From Adiantum capillus-veneris (Eukaryota > Streptophyta > Polypodiopsida > Polypodiales > Pteridaceae): a stretch of 64,000 nt of DNA. The notes below the pieces were generated by a model that worked only from the letters and a program-made list of their open reading frames with translations, made no database searches and was not told where the DNA came from. The position numbers were made by a program, and so were the translations under genes. The stretch's first letter is position 1, and every line of letters begins with the position of its first letter. Positions 53,401 through 64,000 of the stretch are shown here, in pieces. The stretch is from NCBI GenBank assembly GCA_014529385.2, contig CM043947.1, forward strand, positions 124,585,391 through 124,649,390. The letters are read 5' to 3'.

Positions 53401-55178
53401 AGATGGTTGTTGGAACTGGCATTTTCGGTGCAAGAATTTCTTATTGTGACCGTACTTTTCCATGTGCCAGATTCCAGCTCATTTGTGCAAGTTCATCCAT
53501 CATGGCATCAAATGGACATTCCCTAACAGTCTTGGCTCTGTCAGGAGTCTCAGCCCACTATATTATAAGTGAGGCAACATCTTCTTTGAGAAATTTTTCC
53601 ACTACCTCTCATTTTTCTTTTCTATCCTAGGCAGAATGACAAAGTTACTGGGATCATTGAAGTACATCTTACAACGGGAATCATCCAGCAGTAAAGTGTT
53701 AGACTTATCAAACTTAGGAAAGAGGTGCCAAAAAGTTTCCAAAATGTAGGAAACATTTTCTTTGGGGGGTTTCCAAATTCCCAACTGCTAACATGGCAGC
53801 AGTTATGTGCCAGTGACCCACTTAGACAACACTTGGCCTGAGATAGGCACTTGTCCATACCCTTCTCAATATTGTGGCAGGCGCGCGGCGACCACAGAAA
53901 AGTCTCTGCTATCTGACTAAGTCCAAGCAAGAATAATTCTGCATTGTTTCATGCATAGTAGGTGACGGTATTGTCCCCCTTTACTTTGTCAAAGTAGATC
54001 GTGTTTAAATTTGAAACCAATCCTTTGTGCTTATTATGCACACAAGCAAGCACATTCTTGAAGTCTACAATTACTGCCAAATCTCTATGGACTAGGAAGC
54101 AAAACATTTTGTAACAAGGAAGTTGGTGATCCATGTGCTCTAACTCATGAGTGAGCAGTGGGGGTTTTGAGCCAACCACACGAATTTTAACTACAGAGAA
54201 TAAATGGAGAGAAACTAAGAGAGAATACTTAAATTTATATTGCCGAGAAAAAAGATACAAACCTGCAACTAAAAAAGATCGCATGAAAAAAAAAACGATA
54301 CAAAGCTACAAGAAGCTAAAGCTTCTTGCATGCTCTGGTTTTTGGGGGGAGTTTTCCAGTACTCTTTTGGGGTCCTGGGACAGCTCGTCCTCCATCTTTT
54401 GTTTTCTCTTCCTCCGCATCTCCACCGCTACAAATTGCAGGGTTGATTCCATTTCAAGATCCTCTACCTCAGCTACATTGTCCTCCTTACAGCATCAGTA
54501 CGTGGGCAACATATTGTGACCACAATGGACACGTTGACCATGATTTAGACATGGGAGGAGATAGATATACAAAACTGACATTACCTTGGTTGCTTGCGGA
54601 CGGAGTTGTCTTCTTCAGAATGTCTCGGTCACCACCCTCAGCATTTTTCCCACCTTCAAAGTTCTTGTACTTTGGCAGCATGGCATCAAGGTCAAAGACC
54701 TCATCCACATAGTGCATGGATGATGTGGAAGCTTCTTCCTGAGCCACTGGCTCAGCTGAACCAACACACACAATTAGTCTCCACAACAGATTAGCATAAG
54801 TTTTGTTGTATAAAATGACCAACCTACCTTCAAGTTCCTCCTAAGAATTCCCAAGTTCCCATCATCTTGCTATATGGGGTATCTCCCATTTATAGTCTGG
54901 TGCAACACACTTGGGATCGGTCCCGCTGACCCCACTGAAAAGAAGAACGGATGGTATATGTGGACACACGACAACTGAAAGACACCGACCGCATATTTTC
55001 TAGACATTTCTTGACCACAGGCCATACAATTTCCAAACAATAAAACAATATCCACACTAAACTTAGACTTGGAAGGTTGAGTGGGCACAAGAAGGGCCCT
55101 GTCCTCTCTTTTCATGAACTTGTTGGACCCCTTCATGAAGGAGGCCTGCCTTCTGAACTCACCAAGCTCCCTGTCCAT
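53401..55178 (-). pseudogene. unrecognised split gene on the minus strand
   Basis: Several coherent coding segments lie on one strand: 55178-54960 (MDRELGEFRRQASFMKGSNK), 54758-54598 (VAQEEASTSSMHYVDEVFDL, LPKYKNFEGGKNAEGGDRDI), about 54490-54310 (EDNVAEVEDLEMESTLQFVA, MRRKRKQKMEDELSQDPKRV) and 54180-53640 (HQLPCYKMFCFLVHRDLAVI, FDKVKGDNTVTYYA then a stop). Plausible splice signals exist: acceptor TTCAG before 54758, donor AG/GTAATG at about 54597, acceptor CTGTAAG before about 54490. I do not recognise the protein. Lying between two minisatellites next to the transposase, it could be the transposon's second gene or a captured host gene fragment. Confidence 0.4.
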
Positions 55179-55264
55179 TTTCTAAACTATTTACTGTACA
55201 AAATGAAAAACAAAGGAAGATTATTGCACAACCAACCATAATGGGGGACATGCAGGCCCTAGCA

Positions 55265-56560
55265 GCAGGCACTTCCAAGAACTTTGGAGCACTTGTTCGA
55301 ACATTCATGTACTTGTAGACACTTACAAGTGCCTACAAGTGCTCTATCTTTCCACTTGGAGCACTTTGAAAGGCACTTGCTAGCACTTGGAAGCTCTTTT
55401 TAGCACTTTCAAGCACTTGCAAGGTCTTAAAAGTGGTAAAAAGTGCTTTAAAGTGCCTCAAAGTGCTCTAAAGTGATTGCAAAAAAAACTTCTAAGAACT
55501 TTGAAAGCATTTTGATGCAAATTTAAGCACTTTGAAGCACCTTCAAGCACTTGCAAGACTTTGCAAGTGGTTGAAAGTGATTCCTTGCAAGTGCATAGAA
55601 GTTAGGCACCTTTTAGCACTTGCTGGCATTTTTAGATGTTTAAAAGTGCTTGGAAGTGCTTCTTGGTGCTCAATTAGTCCACTTGAAGCACTTTAAAAGG
55701 CACTTGCTAGCACCTGGAAGCTCTTTTTAGCACTTTGAAGCAATTCAAGCACTTGCAAGGTCTTAAAATTGGTTAAAAGTGCCCCAAAGTGCTCTGAAGT
55801 GATTGCAGAATAAACTTTTAAGCACTTTGAAAGAATTTTGATGCAAATTTAAGCACCTTCAAGCACTTGCAAGACTTTGCAAGTGGTTGAAAGCGCTTCA
55901 AAGTGCTTTAATATCCCTGCAGGTGGTTCAAAGTGCTTGCAAGTGCATAAAAGTTAGGCAGCTTTTAGCACTTGCTGGCATTTGTAGGTGTTTAAAAGTT
56001 CTTGAAAGTTCTTCCAGGTGCTCAATCTATCCACTTGCAGCACTGTGAAAGGCACTTGCTAGCATTTGGAAGCTCTTTTTAGCACTTGAAGCTATTTCAA
56101 TTACCTTCAAGTGCTTGCAGGGTCTTCAAAGTGCTTTAAAGCGGTTACAAGTGCTTTGAAGTGATTACAAAAAGCACTTTTAATCACTTTGAAAGAATTT
56201 TGAAGCAATTTTAACCACTTTGAGTCTTCTTCAAGCACTTGCAAGAGTTTGCAAGTGGTTGAAAGTTCTTCAAAATGCTTTTATGTGCCAAATGGTGGTT
56301 CAAAGTGCTTGCAAGTGCATAAAAGTTAGGCATTTTTTATTACTATTTAGTACTTGCAAGTATTTTTAGGTGTTTAAAAGTGCTTGGAAGTGCTTGCAGG
56401 TGGTTAAGGTGTTTGCAAGTGCTAAATAGTCAAGCATTTTTTAGCACTTGCAAGAACATTTAACCACTTTTATGTACCTACAAGCACTTGTAGGTATTTC
56501 TAGATGCTTGCATGTGCTTAAAAGAGCCTGTAGGTGGCTGAAGGTGGTTGTCATGAGGCT
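55265..56560 (+). repeat. AAGTGCTT / AAGCACTT minisatellite array 3
   Basis: Mixed-orientation short units (CACTTGCAAG, AAAGTGCTTT). A higher-order unit of about 330-350 bp repeats three times, marked by GGCACTTGCTAGCA at about 55372, 55699 and 56051. The core is shared with arrays 1 and 2. Confidence 0.85.
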
Positions 56561-56639
56561 GTATGATCTCTCAGACGAAGTGTTAGAGAAACTCTCCTCT
56601 AAAATGGGTTCCAAAGGCGGCAGTGGTCTCTAATTCACA

Positions 56640-58688
56640 CTTTCTTCCGTCGAGTGATTACTCCCTTGATCAAAGATGTTGGGATTCCTATTCTGGTACA
56701 ATCTTCCTAATCGCAAATTCATGAAGAATTGGTAATACAAAATCCAAACCGAGATACCTTATTAAATAGTTTGAATCTCCCGTTTGATCTGACTTGCTGG
56801 GTAGTATCTTCTAGTACCTACAACCTATCAAGAATTTTCTTGATAGTTGTGAGCTTACAACCGTTCTTGTTAGTTCTTTCTTTTTAATCGACAAAACTTA
56901 GCTGGGTATTTTCAGCAGCACACAATTCCTTACACATCCTCAACAATTTGGGTCCAATTTCAATTTTGAAAGAAGCACCAGGTTACTATGAACTAGCTCT
57001 TTGTATGGTAAATCTGTGCCTCTGTTCTGACTCATTCGCAACATGGATCACGATCCATGTTGGGAAGCCAAATGAACTTTTGTTACTATCATCAGATTTA
57101 ACATGATTAAGAGGCCTTATGGTACCAAAATTTTTAGAAATGAACCTCTCGATTGGAGGCTAAGTTGATCTTGTCACTTTGCCTGAGCTTCTATCAAATC
57201 TGAGCTGTTGGCATGGTTTCTTGCACCCAAGTTCAATTCTGAAGGACCACTAGACTCTCTGTGATGCCCTCTAGCTATGCTGCCAATTTGGTGTCAAATT
57301 GTGTCACAGGAACATGGATCATGATCCATGTTCTTTTGTGTCAAAATACACTGAAATTTGTCCCACAGCTGGTCTTGGCCTAGTGATGCTGGCTATATGG
57401 TTTTTGAATGTTTTAAAGCTTCTTAGGACAGAAAAAAGTCAGTTTTAGGGTTTATTTCAGTGGTTTTTCCCTTGATCTGATTTTTGCCCCCTTTTGCCCT
57501 CTTCTTTTAGAAAGTGTTTCAATTGTTATCACTTCACTGCTTGCCTAGTATTATCATCTCAAAACTCAAAAAAGGTACATAGATCGCGATCCATGTTTGG
57601 CAAGATTTTGGATTGACACTTTGTAAGTTGATCACACAAGTATGGTAATGCTATTCCCCAAGTCTTTTTGGATTTGATCATTTTTTTCCAAGTGAAAAGC
57701 AAGATTTTGTGTTTGTTTTGCGGTTTTTTTCAAACAACTCCTTTTCTGGTATTTTGACTAGATTTTTCACTTTTTGTCTATGGCTCTTTTTAGAAAATTT
57801 GTTCAACTAGTAATCAGGAGTACATTGATCAAATTTTACTGTTAGATATCTACCTGGAACATGGATCGCGATCCATGTTGGGAAGCATCTGGACATGAAA
57901 TTTGGTTTTGTTGATTCCCTGCTTCTAGTTGATCCCAATTCTCATCCTTTTTTGAATTTGGACAAGTAAAGGTTCAATTTTTCCTTGTTTTTTTCCTTTT
58001 TTCAAGGTTTTGCTCTGCTCACCCCAATCTTTTGAATTTTTTTATCTTTTAGCACTATTTCTAACCAAACTCAAGGTTCTCATGCCTAAGAACCTATTCT
58101 AAGCAAAGGAAATAGTTTTAGCACATTTTGCCAAAAAGGTACATGGATCGCGATCCATATTGGACACGCAATTTAAGAGTTTTTAGCACAGTCTTTTCAG
58201 CAAGTGTTTTTATCCCCTTCTTGAAAGTTTTGTTGGGTTTGGTCCAGTTTTGAAGCTCTGACCATCACTTCTTCAACTTTTTAGAGTTATGGTTTTCAAC
58301 ACCAAAATAAGGTTTTTGACAGTTTTTCCCTCGATCCTTTTGGCCCCAAATGATCGTGTAATTTGTTTCATACCCTACTCCTATAAACTGAAAATAATCT
58401 ACAAACATAACTAAACTTAACAGTACATAAATAACAACAAAGTGTGTGGTGGAACGACCCTTTTCAAGCATGTGAAAATCAAAGAACAAAATACTATCTT
58501 GTAATTCACTCACAGCTTTCTTTGCTCTTAAGGAATAGCACTGGCTAGTCTCGGACTCTAGTCTCTACCAAGCACTAAACCTACGTCTAGCTGCTTCACT
58601 GTCTATGTGTAAGCGGAACGGGTATCAAAAGCTTAAAGGGAGATTTTTGTTTTTGTACATTGAGTCACTCACCACCTAAGGATCGGTT
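56640..58688 (-). promoter_or_regulatory. A-family gypsy leader with five spaced palindromes
   Basis: Leader of the minus-strand element whose LTR is at 58708-59598. Copies of ACATGGATCGCGATCCATGT or close variants lie at 58141-58160, 57859-57878 (perfect), 57577-57596, 57312-57331 (perfect, AT centre) and 57041-57060, at intervals of 282, 282, 265 and 271 bp. The first is about 550 bp from the primer site. Flanking words such as TGGGAAGC follow some copies. The leader is cut off by array 3 at about 56600, before any gag could be seen. Confidence 0.75.
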
Positions 58689-58689
58689 T

Positions 58690-58706
58690 CCTCGGCAACG
58701 GTGCCA
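58690..58706 (-). other. A-family gypsy primer binding site
   Basis: The minus strand reads TGGCACCGTTGCCGAGG one base after the LTR end. It is related in form to the site of element B. Confidence 0.85.
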
Positions 58707-58707
58707 A

Positions 58708-59598
58708 TGTTAGCGGGTCACCGCGATGGACGTTTGCAACATAGCTCTTTTGTACTAACATAATGTCAATATGCAAGGAAGCGACTCGGGATGGGGCACG
58801 AAAACTTAATGATAGTGTCAATCTCACCAGAGTGAACTCAAGAGCTACTCGTTCTATGATAAAAGCAAATCAACCACTTCCTCGTCAGACAATCAGTATG
58901 CGTCAAATCTCACCACTCTAGGTCATCACGCCTTTTCGGCTTTCAAACGAATCCGGAACGCCATGAAACTTAAGGAGAGGTATCACAACACTTAAGGGCT
59001 CAATCCTACCAAGTTTTTTCACCATCTAGGAAGGTACATAAATCACGATCCATCACAAAAAAAGTGCAAAAAACTAAAACAGAAATACTCGAAAAGGTCC
59101 TCCTTAAGCATAGAAACACTTATCCATGGTCAAAACATCAAAAAACAACCATTTTAACCTCCAAATCAATGCATTTATCTCACAAACAATGTGTTGTAAA
59201 CCACAGCAGAATTGGAAATGATCACACTTATGTTGTAGAGCAAGAGACAAGGAATGCAATGTGCCATTCGGAAACAAAATCTGATTACCATTTCAAGAGA
59301 AAAGAAGACTACAATTTGTAGTAGTAAGAGGCTTCCACAGTGCACGTTTTTTATTCTTCAAGCTAATGATAATTCTCCTCTCAAAACTAAGGGTTTTGAC
59401 TTTAAAAGTTAAGGGGGCTTTCCCACGACCATCCGGCCTCTTACAAGGGTGTAGACTCTGAGAAGTAGAGAGGGTATTGTCTACTTACATTGCGGTTACA
59501 ACTCATCCTAGGCTGAATTACATGGCTTTCTTGGAAAAAATAGAGTGTTTACAGGGTTTGGTGTGCATACGCCTGTATATGCATGTATCCACCAAACA
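58708..59598 (-). repeat. A-family gypsy 5' LTR (891 bp)
   Basis: On the minus strand it begins TGTTTGGTGGATACATGC at 59598 and ends CGCTAACA at 58708, followed by the primer site. It is homologous to the 3' LTR of element A (34652-35300) and gives the full length of this LTR family. A decayed palindrome (TACATAAATCACGATCCATC) lies near 59035-59056. Confidence 0.88.
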
Positions 59599-60566
59599 CT
59601 CTCCTTCTCTCACATCTTCTTTGTGCTATGCCAACCCCCCTACCATGTGTCCTAACTGCATTCCAAGCTAGGTGGTGCCCCTATTTTGTACCTCTCATGA
59701 TGAGGTCATCATGCATAGTTTTGGTGTAGAGGCCACTGGGTCTGTTTTGTGCTTTCACCTCTCAATACATGATTCTTATTCAGTTAATCAAACTTGTGTA
59801 TTTGTAGTATTACTATATGTTGATTGATAGAAAATGAGAGGTGATCATGATCATAGGATTTGACTTTATTTTTTATCTCGTGGGTGCAATTTTAGACCAT
59901 TGTATTGAATTATTTGTGAGCAATTATGGACCATTGGATTAAATCATTTATGAAAAATTATGGACCATTGAATGAATATTTAAGATTTGTTGCATGGAAA
60001 ACTTGATTATTTCTCTAATTTTGATGGAATGTTTGAGACAGTCCCCACAAACTCAAGAGCTGCGTCCTCTCTCATCATTTGATTAAGTGTTTAAGAGGGA
60101 ACATTAACTTGGTGGCTATACATCTTGGGGGGTGCACTATTGAGAGCCCCCTATATAATGTGAGCTCAAGGAGTATTTAGAAAACCCCTTTTTCAACAGG
60201 TTGGAATAAATAAAATTACCACTTATTTTAGGAATATTTTCCAAAAAGGAGTATAAATGCCGCTTTTGTTAATGTATTTTTGTTAATTTGAGTAAAATTT
60301 TTGCATTTTTTGACCCCTCCCACTGAACTCATGTGATATAAAAATATGATTACATGGTGCACACTCCAAGCTATACAAACTCTACCATCAACTTAGATGT
60401 TCCGTTGTGACTTTTTTTTTTTACATCGTTTTTTTCATACTCATAGTTGTGAGTGGTAGAGTTTGTAAAGAATGTAAATTAAGCCTCAAGCATAGTATGT
60501 GCCTTGAGAATCCAAAAGATACACAAGGGTACAAACATGACTTTTCCAAGCCACTACATAGATCCT
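59599..60566. other. No gene recognised
   Basis: AT-rich DNA with GGACCATTG(A/G)AT repeats near 59890-59980. Nothing else supported. Confidence 0.4.
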
Positions 60567-61179
60567 TGTTGGGGATTGTGGTCTTTGGCTTGTACCCACA
60601 AGTGGGGTGTGAACCATATTTTCTACAATCAATAATCCAATCATCTCATGAGCATGTGAGGACACGTGGCCTAGCACACATGGCTTGTTGATTTCCACAA
60701 GATTTTAAAAGTGATTCCCTACCACCTTATCTTTCTCCATTCTATGGATTCAACCTTGCCATTTGGGTGTTTCCCCTTGACCCTTAGGAAAGATTCTTAT
60801 GTCACCCTTGAGAGGTACACCTAGCCACTTGCTACTACTACATGAGTGGCTTCATCTTGTACACTTCAAGTTGTTTCTAGTTCATTTATAATCAAGTTAT
60901 CATTTGAGTCTACATAATCTCTCTCTTGCATTGAGTAATTATTTTGCTAATAAACTATGATAATATGATACTACTTTTGCTATTCCTTCCTAATTTTGAG
61001 GATAGAGTATGTGGAGTGTTGAGATGTAGAGAGAAAGAGAGGGGTGGGCGGAGGGTTGGGGGGGGGGGGGAGAAGAGACATACCATGTATGCTCCCAAAG
61101 ATTGATTCATATTGAGGATAAGATACATATATATAGGTAAGACCAAGTTGAGTAGTGTGAGACATATATAGATCCAACA
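60567..61179 (-). repeat. copia-type LTR, minus strand (about 613 bp)
   Basis: On the minus strand it begins TGTTGGATCTATATATG at 61179, directly after a purine tract AAGTGGGGG, and ends near 60567 with ATCCCCAACA. The ends form TGTTGG/CCAACA. A C-rich run (minus strand) is at about 61058-61070. The 3' boundary is inferred from the terminal pattern only. Confidence 0.55.
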
Positions 61180-62270
61180 CCCCCACTTAAACGAAGGTCT
61201 CTAGATTTGGATGCAAAAACCCTTGGGGAATACAAGAAAAAAAACCCAAGTCTCTATACAAATATGAAAATATGAACCAAAAATAATGATGTGAAAGCGC
61301 CCTATGTATTTATGTACAAATACACGAGTGACCAAGAGGTCACAGTGTGCAAATGTGGATCCCAATGCATGGCACCTATATGATTACAATGTCATATGTA
61401 CAAAGCTACCATAATAATAGAGAGGCTAATATAGGAAGAGTGAGGCTAAAGCAACTCAAAGATCTAGGCACAAGAGGATGAAGCATGACTCATTGGTAAG
61501 AATATATGCAAATCATATGGTCACTTGGACAATGTTCAATCATGATAGTGCCTTTGTGTACTTCATATTGAAGGATATAATGATAATGCACAACAATATT
61601 CTTTCACTTGTTATGTTGAATATAGTATTTTGCAAGACTAATAGCACTCTGATTATCACACTGCAAGCACATGCTAGAAAGAGGAGAATGACACATGCTA
61701 ATGCTCACTTCTTGATGGCACTTTCAAGCCAGATCAGCTCACGAGCTGCAAGTGATACAAGAGTACCATATGCTGCCTAGAGTTGACTATTCTAGAGTTG
61801 AAGTGTGGAGATTGATAAGGTTGACTGTTTTGATGGGATCAAGCAAGAATTTTGCATCAGAAGTTCATGTATGTCTATGTGATTCTCTAATCAACATATA
61901 AACTTTTTATCAAACAAAAAATTGAAACGGAACTTTACAACTTGTCAGATTGAGAGGACTACATCTGAAAAGGGCTAGTTGTGGTACGAGAAACTAGGCA
62001 TTCCTTTCTAGTGAGAACTCAATTCTTTATGTACTTAAAGCCAGGTTGTTTTTTTTCAAATCAAGGCTATAACCAAAAACTGAGAGCAAAGTGTTCACAA
62101 TAGAAAGTGTAAACCAAGGGAGACCTTTAGAAACCATAGTGGAAGAAGTGTCAGACACCCTACTCTGACTCAAGCTCCAAGATGTCTTCTTTTTTATGCA
62201 ATCAAGGAATGGGACCTCACTCAAGCTCAAGCATATTTTGACTTTCTTTAAAACTAACAAGTACAAAGCC
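61180..62270 (-). pseudogene. copia RNase H remnant
   Basis: The minus strand reads AYGTLVSLAARELIWLESAI (about 61780-61720) and, after a shift, CDNQSAISLAKYYIQHNK and NIVVHYHYILQYEVHKG (about 61670-61550). These are the end blocks of copia RNase H, with Asp and Asn-Gln-Ser present. A decayed earlier part lies near 62090-62030 (VFGYSLDLKKNNLALST). The purine tract and LTR follow downstream as expected. RT and everything 5' of it are not visible. Confidence 0.72.
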
Positions 62271-62273
62271 TAG

Positions 62274-62648
62274 ATTTATTTGGATCCTAACAAGGAATTT
62301 TCTGTAAGGCTAGATGACCATACCAGTGAGTTTGAAGAGGAGGCTGGGGCAAACAAACAATACACCTTCTACATGGACCGAAATGGGGTGGAATACCTCA
62401 AGATACAAGATCCTAATTTGGTAGATAGATGGGGATTGGAAGTTGGCACTCTAATTCAAAACAAGGCTATGAAGGAAGGACCACATGTGCTAGAATTCGA
62501 AGGATACGATTTGATAGATATCTACAAAAAGAAACTAAATATTTCCCATTCCCGTTATTTGAAAGCCTTGCTAAAACACTTGGACCATAATAGAATGGAA
62601 AAAATTAAATCACACCTAGCTACAAACAATGAAAATTTTCATTTATAG
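62274..62648 (+). CDS. hypothetical open fragment, about 123 codons
   Basis: Open from 62274 with no ATG until about 62373 (MDRNGVEYLKIQDPNLVDRW), so it may be an exon; CCTAG just upstream could be an acceptor. The composition is ordinary and charged, with no low complexity. The pattern YMD..G..Y..I..P...D.WG also occurs in the N-terminal extension of gypsy B gag (YMDEQGAYYMIVKSPDVADKWG region near 16970-17040), so it may be a retroelement gag fragment. It ends FHL-stop at 62648. Confidence 0.4.
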   Translation: MYLDPNKEFSVRLDDHTSEFEEEAGANKQYTFYMDRNGVEYLKIQDPNLVDRWGLEVGTLIQNKAMKEGPHVLEFEGYDLIDIYKKKLNISHSRYLKALLKHLDHNRMEKIKSHLATNNENFHL

Positions 62649-64000
62649 GACATAACCTTGATATGTGCATAAACAACCATCTGTTAATGTTCTTTAATAG
62701 TACTTGTAACCTTAACTAGTCTTACTAGATATATAGCAATTTTTGGTTGTGCTAAAGCTTTTCATGATACTACATGCTCAAAATGGTCTAAGAAATAAAT
62801 TTGACCAGCACCTAGGGACTTAATTGTGACACATAATCAGGGAAACAAGCACCAGTGTGAGTCTTAGAGACTCATATTCTCTACATGTGGAATAAGTCTC
62901 ATATAGTGATGTTAGGTCATATTACATCCATCAAGTATGAGATGTACTTCCATGTGGAGGTAACTAGAAACACTCAGTGACACGAGTGATAGGGACCCAC
63001 ATAAACCTTACTCCACACTAGCTCGCCCGAACTCAATGAGTTCCTAGACCATGCTTCACCTCTTGTGAAACAACATGTGCCAAAAGAAATTCTAACATGT
63101 AGGCCTTAAACCGCTTCAGTAGTGAGTAAACTCTTGATTGTATTAGAATGAACAATTAAGAGAGAAAGTAACAAGTTCCGAATTAATATCCGATACACTA
63201 CTTTCCCATAATCCTTTGCTCATACATGACCTTGTCATGTGTCTAAAGATTTAAGTAGATGAAAGCATTGTAGTAGATTCATCTCACTTACGAATCTCAA
63301 TCAAAGCATATTCAAAAAAGGAATGAAACCAAATTATAACTTACTATGAGGTGAAAAGTAATGTATACTTACCCAGAGGTCAAGGAAAATTTTCAAACCT
63401 CAAAGGTACATTACCAAAAATTTTGCCTCAAAAGACCCAATATTTCTTGGACCTACTAAACACTAAAAGGGTAGATTAGTAAAGATAAATAACTATTAAA
63501 CTAGGAATCCAAACCCCTTGGTTAGATTCTACAAAGAAGGTAGTTATGACCAGCATAGGCTACCGTGCTAGTAGTGGTGTAAGGAGATTGCTAAAGTGAA
63601 CTTAGCCATACTCCTTTCTAGTTGATAACCTCTTTCCTTCAAAGTAAAAGTGTGAAGGAGCCAATTAGTGACCATCAACACTCATGGAGTGATTTGTCAT
63701 CAGTTAGGTCATACCCCTAGAAATACCACTCCTATATCCACAATCAATGCTATAGACTAAGCAAGAGATTCTATCAAGTTGGAATCTTATGCACAACTAG
63801 ATCTTTGAAACAATTAGATCTTCGTTAGAAATAAGAGAAAGATTCCCAAAACCAAAACTAAGGTAGCCATACTAGGTATTCTTTGGTTTTTGAAACAAAA
63901 GATTGCATGCCTTGAGTTTCTTTTATAGAATCATATTATTACATGAACTAATTGCTTGATATTGAGGCCATTCTTATATCTGCTACAAAAAGATATCATC
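62649..64000. other. No gene recognised
   Basis: No long frame, LTR end or repeat that I can support in either strand. Confidence 0.4.

Noticed and set aside
41410-56560. AAGTGC core read as microRNA seed-match array
   Set aside because: The match to animal miRNA seeds is chance; the sequence is a degenerate minisatellite in a plant-type genome.
60407-60691. 94-codon frame with hydrophobic start, possible small secreted protein
   Set aside because: It crosses the inferred LTR boundary at 60567, begins in a T-rich run and has no recognisable family.

Overview
This 64 kb window reads as transposable-element-rich intergenic DNA from a large plant-type nuclear genome. Evidence: Ty1/copia elements with a TGGTATCA-type initiator-Met primer site, Ty3/gypsy elements with a TGGCGCCG/TGGCACCG primer site of the kind typical of plant Tat/Athila-like elements, a plant-style LINE (DUF4283-like ORF1, zf-RVT end), a decayed intron-containing DNA transposon, long degenerate minisatellites and many microsatellites. 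I found no convincing host gene and no rRNA, tRNA or CRISPR array. The protein style suggests a seedless vascular plant such as a fern, but that is only an impression.

Left block (1-35.3 kb) is a nest whose boundaries can be read to the base. A degraded gypsy element (A, plus strand) was hit by a minus-strand copia (1-3364) and by a full-length LINE (10099-14534 and 30385-32657, flanked by a 12-bp target duplication). The LINE was then split inside its reverse transcriptase by a second gypsy element (B, 14535-30379; LTRs of 936 and 935 bp, 5-bp duplication GAGAC). B has lost RT, RNase H and integrase but keeps gag, a protease, a second protease-like domain, a long spacer and a large coiled-coil 3' ORF.

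Middle block (35.3-43.7 kb): featureless DNA with microsatellites, a gag-like remnant, a 214-bp tandem duplication split by a 1614-bp solo LTR (TSD GGCAT), then the first parts of a DNA-transposon transposase whose probable intron is filled by an AAGTGCTT-core minisatellite.

Right block (43.7-64 kb): a minus-strand gypsy fragment (C) sits between parts of that transposase and is itself split by an intact copia (45097-50210; LTRs identical by eye, TSD GACTG, 1428-codon uninterrupted gag-pol). Then come the transposase C-terminal region, a second and third CACTT-core minisatellite flanking an unrecognised minus-strand split gene, the LTR, primer site and leader of an A-family gypsy on the minus strand, and a minus-strand copia end.

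The most interesting signal is a shared non-coding design in the two related gypsy families. Each carries its own 20-24 bp palindrome. Where both leader and spacer were sampled, copies lie about 265-310 bp apart, first appearing about 550-570 bp after the primer site in the 5' leader; copies recur in the spacer before the 3' accessory ORF. The same families carry a second retropepsin-like domain after the integrase and a long conserved 3' ORF. Together this looks like a gypsy clade with its own regulatory repeat system and an extra gene module.
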